From Shewanella japonica (lineage in GTDB: Bacteria; Pseudomonadota; Gammaproteobacteria; Enterobacterales; Shewanellaceae): DNA of 64,000 nt. Positions within the stretch are counted from its first letter, which is position 1, and each line of letters begins with the position of its first letter. Location: assembly GCF_002075795.1 (NCBI RefSeq), contig NZ_CP020472.1, positions 2,649,001 to 2,713,000 of the forward strand, given 5' to 3'. Positions 27,213 through 38,425 of this stretch are shown here, one piece after another. The translations under genes were made by a program, and so were the position numbers. The notes beneath the pieces are model-generated. The model was not told the DNA's origin, did no database searches, and saw nothing but the letters and a program-made list of their open reading frames with translations.

Positions 27213-28151
27213 TTATTGTCCTTGCTTTAGTTTAGCAAATAGCGAAAATATCGATACGGCAATGGCACCGGCAATAAAACCAAGAATCGCATTGAGTATG
27301 CTTGGTGTTATAAATGCCAGTACATAGCCCACATATTCGACTTCAGCAATCCATAGCGCTGTTTGTGTAATTAAACCGCTAACTTGATGAATACCATGTG
27401 TCAGAATACCTCCACCTACCATGAACATTGCTATCGTGCCGACAATTGTTAGTCCTTTCATTAAGTACGGTGCAGAGGTTAATAGACCAAAACCAAGCTT
27501 ATGCCAAAAAGCAACTAAGGCCCCTTTACCTTGTCGTTTTGTTAAGTACAACCCTAAATCATCAATCTTAACAATGCCTGCTACCAATCCATAAACGCCA
27601 ACAGTCATAATAATCGCAATGACACTTAAGGTTAAAAACTGACTTAACAAACTGCTTTGAGCCACAACACCCAAGCTAATCGCAATGATCTCTGCTGATA
27701 ATACAAAATCAGTTCTAATTGCCCCCTTCACTTTTGTCTTTTCAAAAGCCGCAATATCTTCTGCTGATTTTTCTATAACAGCCTGCTCTGACAAGTCAGT
27801 TTGCCTATCTTTACGATGAACATACCAATGATGGACTTTTTCAAATCCTTCAAAGCATAAAAATAACCCACCAAACATGAGCAGCGGTGTTATTGCCCAA
27901 AGAATAAAAGCACTGATTAATAAAGCAGCTGGAACAAGAATTAATTTATTGAGAAAAGAGCCCTTAGCAACGGCCCACACAACAGGTAATTCACGTTCAG
28001 AGGCAACACCTGATACTTGCTGAGCATTTAGCGCTAAATCGTCTCCCAACACACCTGCTGTTTTTCTGGCAGCAACTTTACTCATAGCAGCAACATCATC
28101 CAAAATTGCAGCAATGTCATCCAATAACATTAATAAACTTGCGCCAGCCAT
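27213..28151 (-). CDS. yedI: DUF808 / YedI-family membrane protein
   Basis: 312 residues. The N-terminus [20 protein letters not shown] is the hallmark of the DUF808 (YedI) family. It is followed by about six to seven hydrophobic segments, a cytoplasmic loop rich in charged residues near 130-165 and a final segment near the C-terminus. It is an inner-membrane protein of unknown function. AGGACGAGAT precedes the ATG. It lies between the glucoamylase and the malR region, but nothing ties it to sugar use. Confidence 0.88.
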   Translation of the reverse strand: MAGASLLMLLDDIAAILDDVAAMSKVAARKTAGVLGDDLALNAQQVSGVASERELPVVWAVAKGSFLNKLILVPAALLISAFILWAITPLLMFGGLFLCFEGFEKVHHWYVHRKDRQTDLSEQAVIEKSAEDIAAFEKTKVKGAIRTDFVLSAEIIAISLGVVAQSSLLSQFLTLSVIAIIMTVGVYGLVAGIVKIDDLGLYLTKRQGKGALVAFWHKLGFGLLTSAPYLMKGLTIVGTIAMFMVGGGILTHGIHQVSGLITQTALWIAEVEYVGYVLAFITPSILNAILGFIAGAIAVSIFSLFAKLKQGQ

Positions 28152-28295
28152 ATCTCGTCCTTGTTTGTCGTCAAAGTTCTTGTTTTGACTAATCGGGTTG
28201 CGATTAATGATGTTAATCGTATTTTTAAGGTTAAAACCTAAGCTTAATAATGCTTAACGATAGCTCAAGTCGACGTTTTACTTTCGACAAAGCGA

Positions 28296-29240
28296 TTAAA
28301 AAGCGTATTGCCAGACTAATCCTAGTGTATCGAAATCATTCCCTATGCGTGTGATCACGCCCGTACTGGCATAAAGCTTCATACTATGATGTTGATTAAA
28401 GGCAAGTGAATACGTCAGTCCAAAACGTGAATTGTCCTCAGCATCATCAGCGTCAATTCCATTTTTGCTGGTTTCTCCGCCAACAAAGTAATTTCCGCTC
28501 AATGACACCCATTGCCCTGGTCCAATACTGTATATGACATGAGCTTGAAACGTGTATTGTGCTTGTTTCTCAAGTGACACTTGATTGTAAAACTCATCAT
28601 TATCACTATAAATTCGAATTGACGTCATGGCATCGTAATACCAATTACCCACTCGGTACGACATCCCTATTCCTGGTCTAAATACCCATTGATTGGCACC
28701 AGCGTTGATCAGTTTATCTTCATCATAGGTTCCTAATGGCAAGCTAAGTTGCAAACTTGAGCCAACAACTAATCCATCTTTAGATTTAGCAAAATCTTTC
28801 CGTTGTAATGCTTGTGCACCATAAAAATTCCAAGTCAGACGCATTTTAGGATCGCCATAACCACATCTGTCAGCTTCAACAATGTCGTTTTGATAATTAG
28901 CTGAGCCTGCCATACAAATGCGAGATAAGGACATATCAAATTTTGATGAACTGCCCGCTAGCGCAAATGAGTACGCATAACCAAGCACGGCAGCATCTAA
29001 CGTTAAATGTGCATCTTTGAGTGGAACTGAAGGTGATGGCGATAAGGCCCCTTCTGAGTGCAGATAGCCCAGGGCTAGAAAATGCATGTCGATAGGGATA
29101 TTGGTATAACTGCGAGGTTCAAGATCTTGGCTATACACATGGGTATGCCAAAAAAGCGCTGTAATGCCTAACAAACTTATTTTGCTAAACCTTGTGAGCA
29201 ATGCAAATGCACATCGATTAAATCGGGTTAATTCCTTCAT
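28296..29240 (-). CDS. Outer-membrane beta-barrel protein, MetA-phenol-degradation/transporter-like family
   Basis: 314 residues. A long N-terminal region ends in a signal peptide near HVYSQDLEPR. The mature part starts LEPRSYTNIPIDMHFLALGY, the pattern of the PF13557 family, and alternates short polar and aromatic strands, ending in the aromatic WQYAF expected of outer-membrane barrels. Members are annotated as transporters or phenol-degradation-related proteins; the function is unknown. The first methionine gives an unusually long, arginine-containing leader before the hydrophobic core, so a later start is possible. It appears to be a single-gene unit. Confidence 0.75.
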   Translation of the reverse strand: MKELTRFNRCAFALLTRFSKISLLGITALFWHTHVYSQDLEPRSYTNIPIDMHFLALGYLHSEGALSPSPSVPLKDAHLTLDAAVLGYAYSFALAGSSSKFDMSLSRICMAGSANYQNDIVEADRCGYGDPKMRLTWNFYGAQALQRKDFAKSKDGLVVGSSLQLSLPLGTYDEDKLINAGANQWVFRPGIGMSYRVGNWYYDAMTSIRIYSDNDEFYNQVSLEKQAQYTFQAHVIYSIGPGQWVSLSGNYFVGGETSKNGIDADDAEDNSRFGLTYSLAFNQHHSMKLYASTGVITRIGNDFDTLGLVWQYAF

Positions 29241-29336
29241 AAATTACAAAGCATTTTCCATAATGACTGATATAAAACGGACTTACACAAGAAACAAAGA
29301 CTTAAGTGATAGTCATTAGCGTGGCAAATGTCACTA

Positions 29337-29363
29337 AAACAAAATGCGGCACTGATTACCGCA
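29337..29363 (-). terminator. Probable terminator of malR
   Basis: TGCGG (29345-29349) pairs with CCGCA (29359-29363); on the minus strand it is followed by TTTTGTTTT. The stem is short, and it lies about 100 bases past the malR stop, beyond the tandem repeats. Confidence 0.5.
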
Positions 29364-29370
29364 CTTTGAA

Positions 29371-29448
29371 TAACATAACGTGGCTAACATAAGGTGGTTA
29401 ACATAAGGTGGTTAACATAAAGTGACTATCATAAGGTAGCTAACATAA
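29371..29448. repeat. 14-bp tandem repeat, five full copies plus a partial one
   Basis: Units begin at 29371, 29385, 29399, 29413, 29427 and 29441. The two middle copies at 29385 and 29399 are identical (TAACATAAGGTGGT); the others differ at one to five positions. The run lies in the 3' untranslated region of malR, between its stop codon and the probable terminator. The copy number may vary between strains. Confidence 0.85.
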
Positions 29449-29465
29449 ACCAAAGTCATTATTTG

Positions 29466-30500
29466 TTACGACTTATCAACGCCACCGCACGACTGCCTAA
29501 CCACTAAATTAGTCGGAATTAACTGCGGTCCAACGTCCTTACCACGAATTAATTTCAAAAGACTTTCAACTAAAATTTCACCTGCCAGTTTAGTATTTTG
29601 TTTGACCGTAGTGAGCGCAGGGTTTGCAAAACTTGCAACCGGAATGTCATCATAACCAACAACGGCAATGTCTTCTGGTACATTAACGCCACGCTGTTTA
29701 AGTGCTCTTATTGCACCAATGGCGATTAAATCACTGGCAGCAAAGATTGAATCGAATTGATGCCCGCTATCTAATAATTTCATTGCAGCATCAAAACCTG
29801 AGCTTTCAGTGCTAATGGCATCAAATTGACATTTTTTATTGAGTTTAATACCCGCTTTTTTTAGCGCTTCGGCATGACCTAAATAACGGTCTCGAAACTC
29901 AGGGCTATGCTCTGATGCATCCCCTAAAAAGGCAATATTCTTAAAGTTTAATGAGAGAATGTGCTCTGTGGCGATAACACCGCCTTGGTGATTATCACAA
30001 CCGATGGACAGCACTTCTTTGTTATTATGTTCAGCCCCCCAAATAATAAAGTGGGTATTTTGTTCTAATAACTTTTGCAGCTTATGTTCATAGTCTACGT
30101 AGTCTCCGTAACCTAATAATATAATCCCATCAGCTTTATTACTGTCTTCGTAATCTGCATGCCAATCACTCGAAAGCTGTTGAAATGAAACGAGTAAATC
30201 ATACCCTTGCTGTGCAGTTGCACGGGTGATTGAACCAAGCATAGATAAAAAGAAAGGATTAATTAACGACTCATCGTTTGTGGGATCTTCACAAATTAAC
30301 AGCGCTAAAGTATGGCTATTTTGGGTACGAAGATTACTGGCGTTTTTATCGACTTTGTAATTTAACTCTTTGGCAATAGCTTGAATGCGTTGTCGCGTTT
30401 CCAAGTTTACAAGTGGACTATTTCTCAACGCTCTAGAAACAGTAGATTGAGATACGCCAGCACGGTATGCGATATCAATTGAGGTAGCTTTAGATGTCAT
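29466..30500 (-). CDS. malR: LacI-family transcription regulator of maltodextrin genes
   Basis: 344 residues. The N-terminal LacI helix-turn-helix is clear (SIDIAYRAGVSQSTVSRALR, with the hinge region ending near DKNASNLRTQ). It is followed by a periplasmic-binding-protein-like sensor domain (LALLICED, GADGIILLG-like strand, IAVVGYDDIPVASFANPALTTV). LacI regulators bind central-CG palindromes; the four TACGTA-centred palindromes in this locus are the natural targets. The effector would be maltose or a maltodextrin, which is inferred. No copy of the palindrome lies upstream of malR itself, so it does not appear to control its own gene through this site. Confidence 0.88.
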   Translation of the reverse strand: MTSKATSIDIAYRAGVSQSTVSRALRNSPLVNLETRQRIQAIAKELNYKVDKNASNLRTQNSHTLALLICEDPTNDESLINPFFLSMLGSITRATAQQGYDLLVSFQQLSSDWHADYEDSNKADGIILLGYGDYVDYEHKLQKLLEQNTHFIIWGAEHNNKEVLSIGCDNHQGGVIATEHILSLNFKNIAFLGDASEHSPEFRDRYLGHAEALKKAGIKLNKKCQFDAISTESSGFDAAMKLLDSGHQFDSIFAASDLIAIGAIRALKQRGVNVPEDIAVVGYDDIPVASFANPALTTVKQNTKLAGEILVESLLKLIRGKDVGPQLIPTNLVVRQSCGGVDKS

Positions 30501-30587
30501 TTTGCATCAGGCCTTTTTATAGTTATTTTAGATACTCACGTATTGTTTATACCTAAAATAACGCTTCTTTTCACCGTTTAATTTTTT

Positions 30588-31286
30588 TTATAATCCTAAC
30601 TCACTCAGTAAGTCGTCAGCATCATCAGCAACCACGACTGCTGGGTCTTTTTTCGCAGTTGATTTATCAGCTTCACCTTGTGTATTTCTGTGGGCTTCAA
30701 TTAATGAGTCTGGGTCAAATTCTTCATCTAATTCAAACTCTTTTAATTTAATGAATTCAGTTTTATCCATCGCAAATTCTAAGTAAAAGATATGATTATC
30801 TGCCGTTTTGAACGACACTCTTCTTGATACTGCTTCATCTAAATTAGTATCAATCGATATGGTTAACTCTTTATTAATGGTCAACATTTTCGGCTGACTT
30901 TGACTGATAGATGTTTGTAATTCTTTAGACACAGTTTTAATGAAATCACCTAATATTTGATTCATTAACTCCCCCATGACATTACCAACGTCATCAGAGG
31001 TGTGTGAAAAAGCAAGCTCTGACTCTGGCATCCCCATATTTAACATGTATCGACGGTATATTTCTATTGCGGCTTCTTTAGAAAAGTTAATCACCACTAA
31101 ACCAGAGAACCCGCCATCAAAAATTGAAAAACACCCTAAATCAGGCTTTAAACAAGTACGTGTAATGTTTTGCACCATACCGGCATGTGTAACTTGACTG
31201 TCGCTAGTGCTTGAAAGAACGTGGGAAACCGAGTGACATAATTTGAGTAAAATATCATCTGTTGTAACAACTTGAACTGAATCCAT
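30588..31286 (-). CDS. DUF3334-family protein with CheX-like region
   Basis: 232 residues, cytoplasmic. I recognise the family as DUF3334, found in Shewanella and Vibrio. The segment DDVGNVMGELMNQILGDFIK (about 96-115) resembles the helix of CheX/CheC-type phosphatases, where E..N residues act on CheY-P. The C-terminus is acidic and ends DDLLSELGL. Its divergent neighbour is a chemoreceptor, which supports a chemotaxis or adaptation role, but no activity has been shown that I know of. The start is at the first ATG; the RBS is weak. Confidence 0.7.
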   Translation of the reverse strand: MDSVQVVTTDDILLKLCHSVSHVLSSTSDSQVTHAGMVQNITRTCLKPDLGCFSIFDGGFSGLVVINFSKEAAIEIYRRYMLNMGMPESELAFSHTSDDVGNVMGELMNQILGDFIKTVSKELQTSISQSQPKMLTINKELTISIDTNLDEAVSRRVSFKTADNHIFYLEFAMDKTEFIKLKEFELDEEFDPDSLIEAHRNTQGEADKSTAKKDPAVVVADDADDLLSELGL

Positions 31287-31581
31287 AACAATGTATACCT
31301 AGTTTTTACTTTTCCCTCATTCTGAGGCTTAACGAGTAATAAATCAAAGCCTAAACATCTCATTATCAAAAATAAACCATCAAGCTAACAAGCGTTACAC
31401 TAACAAGCTGATATTGCGTATATTCTTTGTCATTTATTTGTGGGCCAACTCTACTCAACATATGTATCTTTTTGTAAAAACCTTTCAATAGATCACATAT
31501 CAACTATTAAACAGTTCTTTCTGGAACTGTTTCTGTCTATATTTGCGCAATACATTGAACTTACTCTCTTTAAGGACGAAC

Positions 31582-33216
31582 ATGATCGCTTTCCTCAGAC
31601 AGTTAACTATCTTAAAGCGCCTGATCATAATGCTCGCCCTGGCAGCAATAGGAACCGTTTGCTTTGCCAGCTTTTCAATTAACGAACAATACAATAATTT
31701 AATTGCCCAGAAGCAAGTTCAAATTGCTGCGCAAGTTAGCACCGCAACCTCAATGATTAATGCGCTATCAGCTGATTTGCCCCAATCTGCTGACCAACAG
31801 CAACAACAAGACATTCTTAATATTATTTCTCAACTCCGTTATGGCTCCAATGACGCTTATGTTGTTATCAATGATCAAAATGTCATTATTAGCTTTCCTG
31901 AAAGTCCAAACCTAGAAGGCCGCTCTTTTGAGCAATATATTGCCGCTGATGGCAGTAAACCGTTTGCACAACTTACCAGACAAGCTAAATCGACAACGAC
32001 AAGTCACGTTGAATATAAAGATAATATTGCATCAACATCTGGCGTTGAAACTATTCTCGCAGGAGCCCAGTTCTACCCAGAATGGGGCTGGACTATTATC
32101 GCCCATGCCAGTGCGACCGACGTCATGGATAGCATGGGAAGTGTTGTTATCAACTATCTGATTATTATGATGTTGATTTCTATTCCTATCTTTACTTTCT
32201 TCTTATTACTGAATGTATCGATTACCTCCCCGATTAATGCAGCAATTGCAGCAATGGAGAATATTGCTAAAGGCGAAGGCGATTTATCACAGCGACTTGA
32301 TAACAGTGGTAAGGATGAAGTGGCTAAAATGGCCGATGCGTTCAATGACTTTGTGATCAAAATTTCAGCCATGGTGTCGGATTTAAAACCACTTGGCCGT
32401 GATCTAGATAATGATGCACAACATTTATTAGTGGCTGTAGAAGAGTCGAACCAAAGCTCTGAGTTGATCCATAGTGAAACTCAAAGTGTTGCTACTGCGG
32501 TCAATGAAATGTTAGCGACTACCCATGATATGGCGCAAAACACTTATCAAGCCGCTGATGGTGCTAACAATGTTAAACAGCAAGCCGAGCAATCACACGC
32601 ATTTATGCAGCAGACTGTGCATGAAACAGATCAGTTAGTAAATGAGTTAAAAAATGCAGAAAGCGCCACACATGACCTAGGCAAGTCTTCTGTAGAAATC
32701 AGTACAATACTAGATACCATTGGTGGTATTGCAGATCAAACCAACTTATTAGCACTAAATGCAGCAATTGAAGCCGCACGAGCAGGTGAATATGGCCGAG
32801 GTTTTGCTGTCGTTGCTGACGAAGTAAGAGCGTTAGCAACACGCACCCAAGCATCTACCAATGAAATTAATAAAATCATTACTGATATTCATAACGGCGT
32901 TGAGTCTGTTATCAAAAGTAATACTGAAACCCAGGAACAATCGATTCAATTGCAATCTAAGGCGTTACAGTCACAAGATGCCATGACAGAGATACTCGCC
33001 GTTATTGCTAATATCAGTGACATGAATACTCAGCTTGCCAGTGCCACAGAAGAGCAATCTCAAGTCACTGAAGAAATAAACCGTAACATTACCCGAATTT
33101 CTGAATTGACTGAAATAGCTGTAAAAACCAATGAAACAAACTCTGAAGCAGCGCAATCATTACAAACGATTAGCCAAACTGTTACTGAGACACTAGGTCA
33201 ATTTAAAACCAGCTAA
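31582..33216 (+). CDS. Methyl-accepting chemotaxis protein with periplasmic Cache-type sensor
   Basis: 544 residues from the ATG at 31582, which has AAGGA 5 bases upstream; an in-frame TTG at 31543 is not used here. A membrane segment (about 12-35) precedes a periplasmic single-Cache domain (about 40-190, [18 protein letters not shown] and [16 protein letters not shown]). A second membrane segment, a HAMP domain ([16 protein letters not shown]) and a signalling hairpin whose tip is [20 protein letters not shown] follow. No CheR-binding pentapeptide is seen at the C-terminus. It signals to CheA/CheW; the ligand is probably a small organic acid or amino acid as in other Cache receptors. Confidence 0.92.
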   Translation: MIAFLRQLTILKRLIIMLALAAIGTVCFASFSINEQYNNLIAQKQVQIAAQVSTATSMINALSADLPQSADQQQQQDILNIISQLRYGSNDAYVVINDQNVIISFPESPNLEGRSFEQYIAADGSKPFAQLTRQAKSTTTSHVEYKDNIASTSGVETILAGAQFYPEWGWTIIAHASATDVMDSMGSVVINYLIIMMLISIPIFTFFLLLNVSITSPINAAIAAMENIAKGEGDLSQRLDNSGKDEVAKMADAFNDFVIKISAMVSDLKPLGRDLDNDAQHLLVAVEESNQSSELIHSETQSVATAVNEMLATTHDMAQNTYQAADGANNVKQQAEQSHAFMQQTVHETDQLVNELKNAESATHDLGKSSVEISTILDTIGGIADQTNLLALNAAIEAARAGEYGRGFAVVADEVRALATRTQASTNEINKIITDIHNGVESVIKSNTETQEQSIQLQSKALQSQDAMTEILAVIANISDMNTQLASATEEQSQVTEEINRNITRISELTEIAVKTNETNSEAAQSLQTISQTVTETLGQFKTS

Positions 33217-33266
33217 TGTAATGACAGCTAAAGCCTAATGTATTAGTAATAAATAAGTCACCTTTT

Positions 33267-33307
33267 TATACCAGCAAGCGCCATCTTGTGGCGTTAATGC
33301 TGGTATA
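33267..33307. repeat. Two-part palindromic hairpin between the chemoreceptor and ptsH
   Basis: TATACCAGCA (33267-33276) pairs perfectly with TGCTGGTATA (33298-33307), and CGCCA pairs with TGGCG inside it. No proper T-tract follows on either strand. It looks like a REP-type element or structured RNA; a search for further copies in the genome would decide. Confidence 0.5.
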
Positions 33308-33439
33308 TCTCTTAGTCGCTCTCCTAAATGACCTCGTAAAATTCATCTTCAAATAAGCCTTAACACGTAAAGTCTCTGTCAGCCTAAAAAGCTTTGCGGT
33401 ATCATGCTTCGCAAGCCCATTATTAAGAGTTACCTGTTG

Positions 33440-33697
33440 ATGTACGAAAAGACTGTTACCATTATTGCCCCTCACGGAATTCACACTCGACCTGCCGCAT
33501 TATTAGTCAAAGCAGCAAAAAACTTTGACTGTGACGTCATTGTCGAATGTAATGGAAAACAAGCAAGCGCCAAAAGTCTATTTAAATTGCAAACTCTTGG
33601 CTTATTTCAAGGCCAATCGGTTAAGGTATTTGCTGAAGGAGAACAGGCAGAAAAAGCGGTAGAAACCGTGTCTGAATTGCTAATTACACTCAGTTAA
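33440..33697 (+). CDS. ptsH: HPr, phosphocarrier protein of the PTS
   Basis: 85 residues from the ATG at 33440, the normal HPr length; an earlier ATG at 33404 would add 12 unrelated residues. The phospho-acceptor His15 lies in PHGIHTRPA and Ser46 in SAKSLFKLQTLG. HPr takes phosphate from enzyme I and passes it to EIIA proteins in the cytoplasm. It is first in a ptsH-ptsI-crr group, with ptsI 11 bases downstream. Confidence 0.95.
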   Translation: MYEKTVTIIAPHGIHTRPAALLVKAAKNFDCDVIVECNGKQASAKSLFKLQTLGLFQGQSVKVFAEGEQAEKAVETVSELLITLS

Positions 33698-33708
33698 CAG
33701 GATAGTTT

Positions 33709-35403
33709 ATGGCTTTAACAGGAATCGTAGTGTCACCAGGAATTGCTTTTGGACAAGCAGTTCATATCAATTTGCATCATCAACATGTTGATTACCGATT
33801 ACTGCCTGTTGCGTCAATTAAAAGTGAATGTGACAAAGCCATTAAAGCCATAGACTTTTTGGCAAAACACCTCAAGCATTGCCAAGTTAACCTTGATACT
33901 GAAAGCGACCATTTTCATCTAATTGATGCTGATATCATGCTATTAGAAGATGAAGATTTAGCTGATGAACTCACCCAATATATTACTCGATTTCGTTTCT
34001 CTGCCGTTGCCTCCATTGAACGGATTTTTGCGCAACATGCTGAAGAGCTAGCCAAGCTAGAGGATCCTTATCTCGCTAACCGTAGTAATGATGTTATTTG
34101 TTTAGGTAAGCGATTAATGTCTGCCGTCAATGGTACGCTTCAATGGGATGTATCAAAACTCACTGATAATAGTATTTTGCTGGCTGAGGATATAACACCT
34201 GCAGAATTTGCCACCATTCCGCTTAACAAAATAAAAGGCATTGTGCTTAAAACTGGCGGGCTCACTAGCCACACCGCTATTTTGGCCAAAGCTGCTGGGA
34301 TACCTGCGTTATTAAGTTGTCAATTCGATGACTATGACATTCAAGATGGTGCCCCGCTAATTTTAGACGCCTTTAGTGGTGAATTGCATGTTAATCCCGT
34401 TGCTGAAACACAGCTGCAACTAGAGCAAAAAGCCACCGCAGAAAAAGAACGCCGAGAAGCACTTTTACATTATGTTGATAAACCCAGTGTCACCCGAGAC
34501 GGCCATCCTGTCTGTTTGCTTGCCAACGTCAGTAGCATGAGTGATTTCACTCAGATAGAGCGCAGCGGCGCTGCTGGCGTTGGGTTATTTAGGACAGAGT
34601 TTTTACTTATGCAAGTCGACTCAGTTCCAGATGAAAAACAGCAGTTCAAACAATACTGCGATGCATTACATAGCTTAAATGGCAAGGTCCTTACCATACG
34701 TACCTTTGATATCGGAGCGGACAAAGAAATCCCTTGCCTTACTCAACAATATGAAGATAACCCGGCATTAGGCGTACGTGGTATTCGGTATAGCTTACAA
34801 CACCAACACCTTTTTACGACTCAAATTAAAGCAGTACTTCGCGCAGCGAATCATGGACGTATCCGATTACTATTCCCAATGGTTAATCAAATTGAAGAGT
34901 TGGAGTTCGCGCTAGAATTAATTGATTGGTGCAAACAACAGTTAATTGAAGAAGAAAAAGGCTTTGGTGATCTTAATATCGGCATCATGGTTGAAACACC
35001 AGCAGCAGTGTTAAATTTACCGCATCTACTGCCACGACTTGATTTTGTTAGTATCGGTAGTAATGACTTAACCCAATATACTCTAGCAGCTGATCGCGGT
35101 AATCCTGTGCTAGTTAATGATTATCCGCCAGTTTCTCCAGCAATGATAAAGTTCATAAAAATGGCTGTAGACACCTGCAAAATACACCAAACAAAAGTCT
35201 GCCTTTGCGGCGAATTAGCCAGTGACACGAAATTAATTAGTTTACTCGTCGGTCTAGGAATTGATGAGCTCAGTGTTAATACTGCCAGTTTATTGGATGT
35301 AAAAGCGACCATTTGCAATGGTCAATACCAACAGTTTTATCAGCAAGCCCAACAAGCATTAGGGTTTAGCCATATTGAACAACTTAATCAATTATTCAGC
35401 TAA
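33709..35403 (+). CDS. ptsI: Enzyme I of the phosphoenolpyruvate-sugar phosphotransferase system
   Basis: 564 residues. The phosphorylated His188 lies in GGLTSHTAILAKAAGIPA. The PEP-binding barrel carries GVGLFRTEFLLM, VRGIRYSL, GIMVETPAAV, SIGSNDLTQYTLAADR and, near the C-terminus, CLCGELASD with the proton-donor Cys. It moves phosphate from PEP to HPr. It starts 11 bases after ptsH with an AGGA upstream and leads into crr about 100 bases later. Confidence 0.96.
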   Translation: MALTGIVVSPGIAFGQAVHINLHHQHVDYRLLPVASIKSECDKAIKAIDFLAKHLKHCQVNLDTESDHFHLIDADIMLLEDEDLADELTQYITRFRFSAVASIERIFAQHAEELAKLEDPYLANRSNDVICLGKRLMSAVNGTLQWDVSKLTDNSILLAEDITPAEFATIPLNKIKGIVLKTGGLTSHTAILAKAAGIPALLSCQFDDYDIQDGAPLILDAFSGELHVNPVAETQLQLEQKATAEKERREALLHYVDKPSVTRDGHPVCLLANVSSMSDFTQIERSGAAGVGLFRTEFLLMQVDSVPDEKQQFKQYCDALHSLNGKVLTIRTFDIGADKEIPCLTQQYEDNPALGVRGIRYSLQHQHLFTTQIKAVLRAANHGRIRLLFPMVNQIEELEFALELIDWCKQQLIEEEKGFGDLNIGIMVETPAAVLNLPHLLPRLDFVSIGSNDLTQYTLAADRGNPVLVNDYPPVSPAMIKFIKMAVDTCKIHQTKVCLCGELASDTKLISLLVGLGIDELSVNTASLLDVKATICNGQYQQFYQQAQQALGFSHIEQLNQLFS

Positions 35404-35502
35404 TTTGACTAATTTACTTGAAAACAATAATTATTGTTTATAAAAAAATCAGACAGCACTAGAATAAAACCATAATAACATTACAAAAAGAGGCTATATC
35501 TC

Positions 35503-36012
35503 ATGGGATTTTTAAGCCGTATTCGCCGACTTATATCTGGGCAGCCGACCTTAACTGGCGGCATTGAAATTTTTGCGCCTGTTTCTGGCGACCTAGTAGA
35601 CATTGAAAAAGTACCCGACGTAGTATTCGCAGAAAAGATTGTCGGTGATGGATTAGCAATTAACCCAACTGGAGAGCTTATTTTAGCCCCTATTGATGGC
35701 ACCATTGGCAAAATTTTTGAAACTAATCATGCTTTCAGTATTGAGTCCCCTCAGGGGCTCGAATTATTTGTTCATTTTGGTGTCGGCACAGTAGAGCTTA
35801 GAGGCAATGGCTTTAAGCGACTCGCTGAAGAAGGACAACAAGTTAAAGTTGGCGATCCAATTTTACAATTTGATTTAGACTACTTAACCGATCAAGTAGA
35901 GAGTCTACTTACCCCAGTTGTGCTTGCTAACATGGAAGATATTCAATACTTAGTAAAAGCTCAAGGTCCTGTAACAGCTGGTAAAAGTGTCATTTTTACC
36001 GTTGAGCTTTAA
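35503..36012 (+). CDS. crr: Glucose-specific EIIA component
   Basis: 169 residues, same length as in enteric bacteria. Phosphorylated His91 lies in LFVHFGVGTVEL and its partner His76 in TNHAFSIES. Besides sugar transfer, EIIA-Glc regulates adenylate cyclase and non-PTS permeases. No EIICB-Glc gene is present in the window, so the role may be mainly regulatory here, and could touch the maltodextrin permeases nearby (inference). Confidence 0.95.
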   Translation: MGFLSRIRRLISGQPTLTGGIEIFAPVSGDLVDIEKVPDVVFAEKIVGDGLAINPTGELILAPIDGTIGKIFETNHAFSIESPQGLELFVHFGVGTVELRGNGFKRLAEEGQQVKVGDPILQFDLDYLTDQVESLLTPVVLANMEDIQYLVKAQGPVTAGKSVIFTVEL

Positions 36013-36161
36013 ATTCGATTTACATTGTAGATATGGGTTATAGCTAAAAACAGGCTTGCTTTAACCCATCATTGAACAGAGCGCGTGCAATATTCAGCTA
36101 TAGATGAAAAGCAATAACTGCAATGCGTAACAATAACTTAATTCAAGGAATACATTACCCC

Positions 36162-38325
<2,164 letters not shown>

Positions 38326-38334
<9 letters not shown>

Positions 38335-38356
38335 ACATTGATAATGTTTATTGATT
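38326..38356 (+). repeat. Perfect 14-bp hairpin overlapping the M15 peptidase stop codon
   Basis: AATCAATAAACATT (38326-38339), loop GAT, AATGTTTATTGATT (38343-38356). It includes the TAA stop codon at 38332-38334. AT-rich and without a T-tract, so it may act as an mRNA 3' end or stability structure. Confidence 0.7.
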
Positions 38357-38425
38357 CCAGTAACGATAGCTGCCATGACCGTATTCAAATAATCAAACAC
38401 TATCGCTAAAAACATCGAGAACCAC

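Noticed and set aside
29371..29448. CRISPR array
   Set aside because: Units are 14 bp, directly adjacent and without spacers, so this is a tandem repeat.
31440..31694. Short open frames on both strands before the chemoreceptor
   Set aside because: They overlap the real chemoreceptor start or the divergent promoter, and have no RBS or family likeness.
33217..33439. Small open frame antisense to the ptsH start
   Set aside because: Weak, no RBS, and ptsH is well supported on the other strand.
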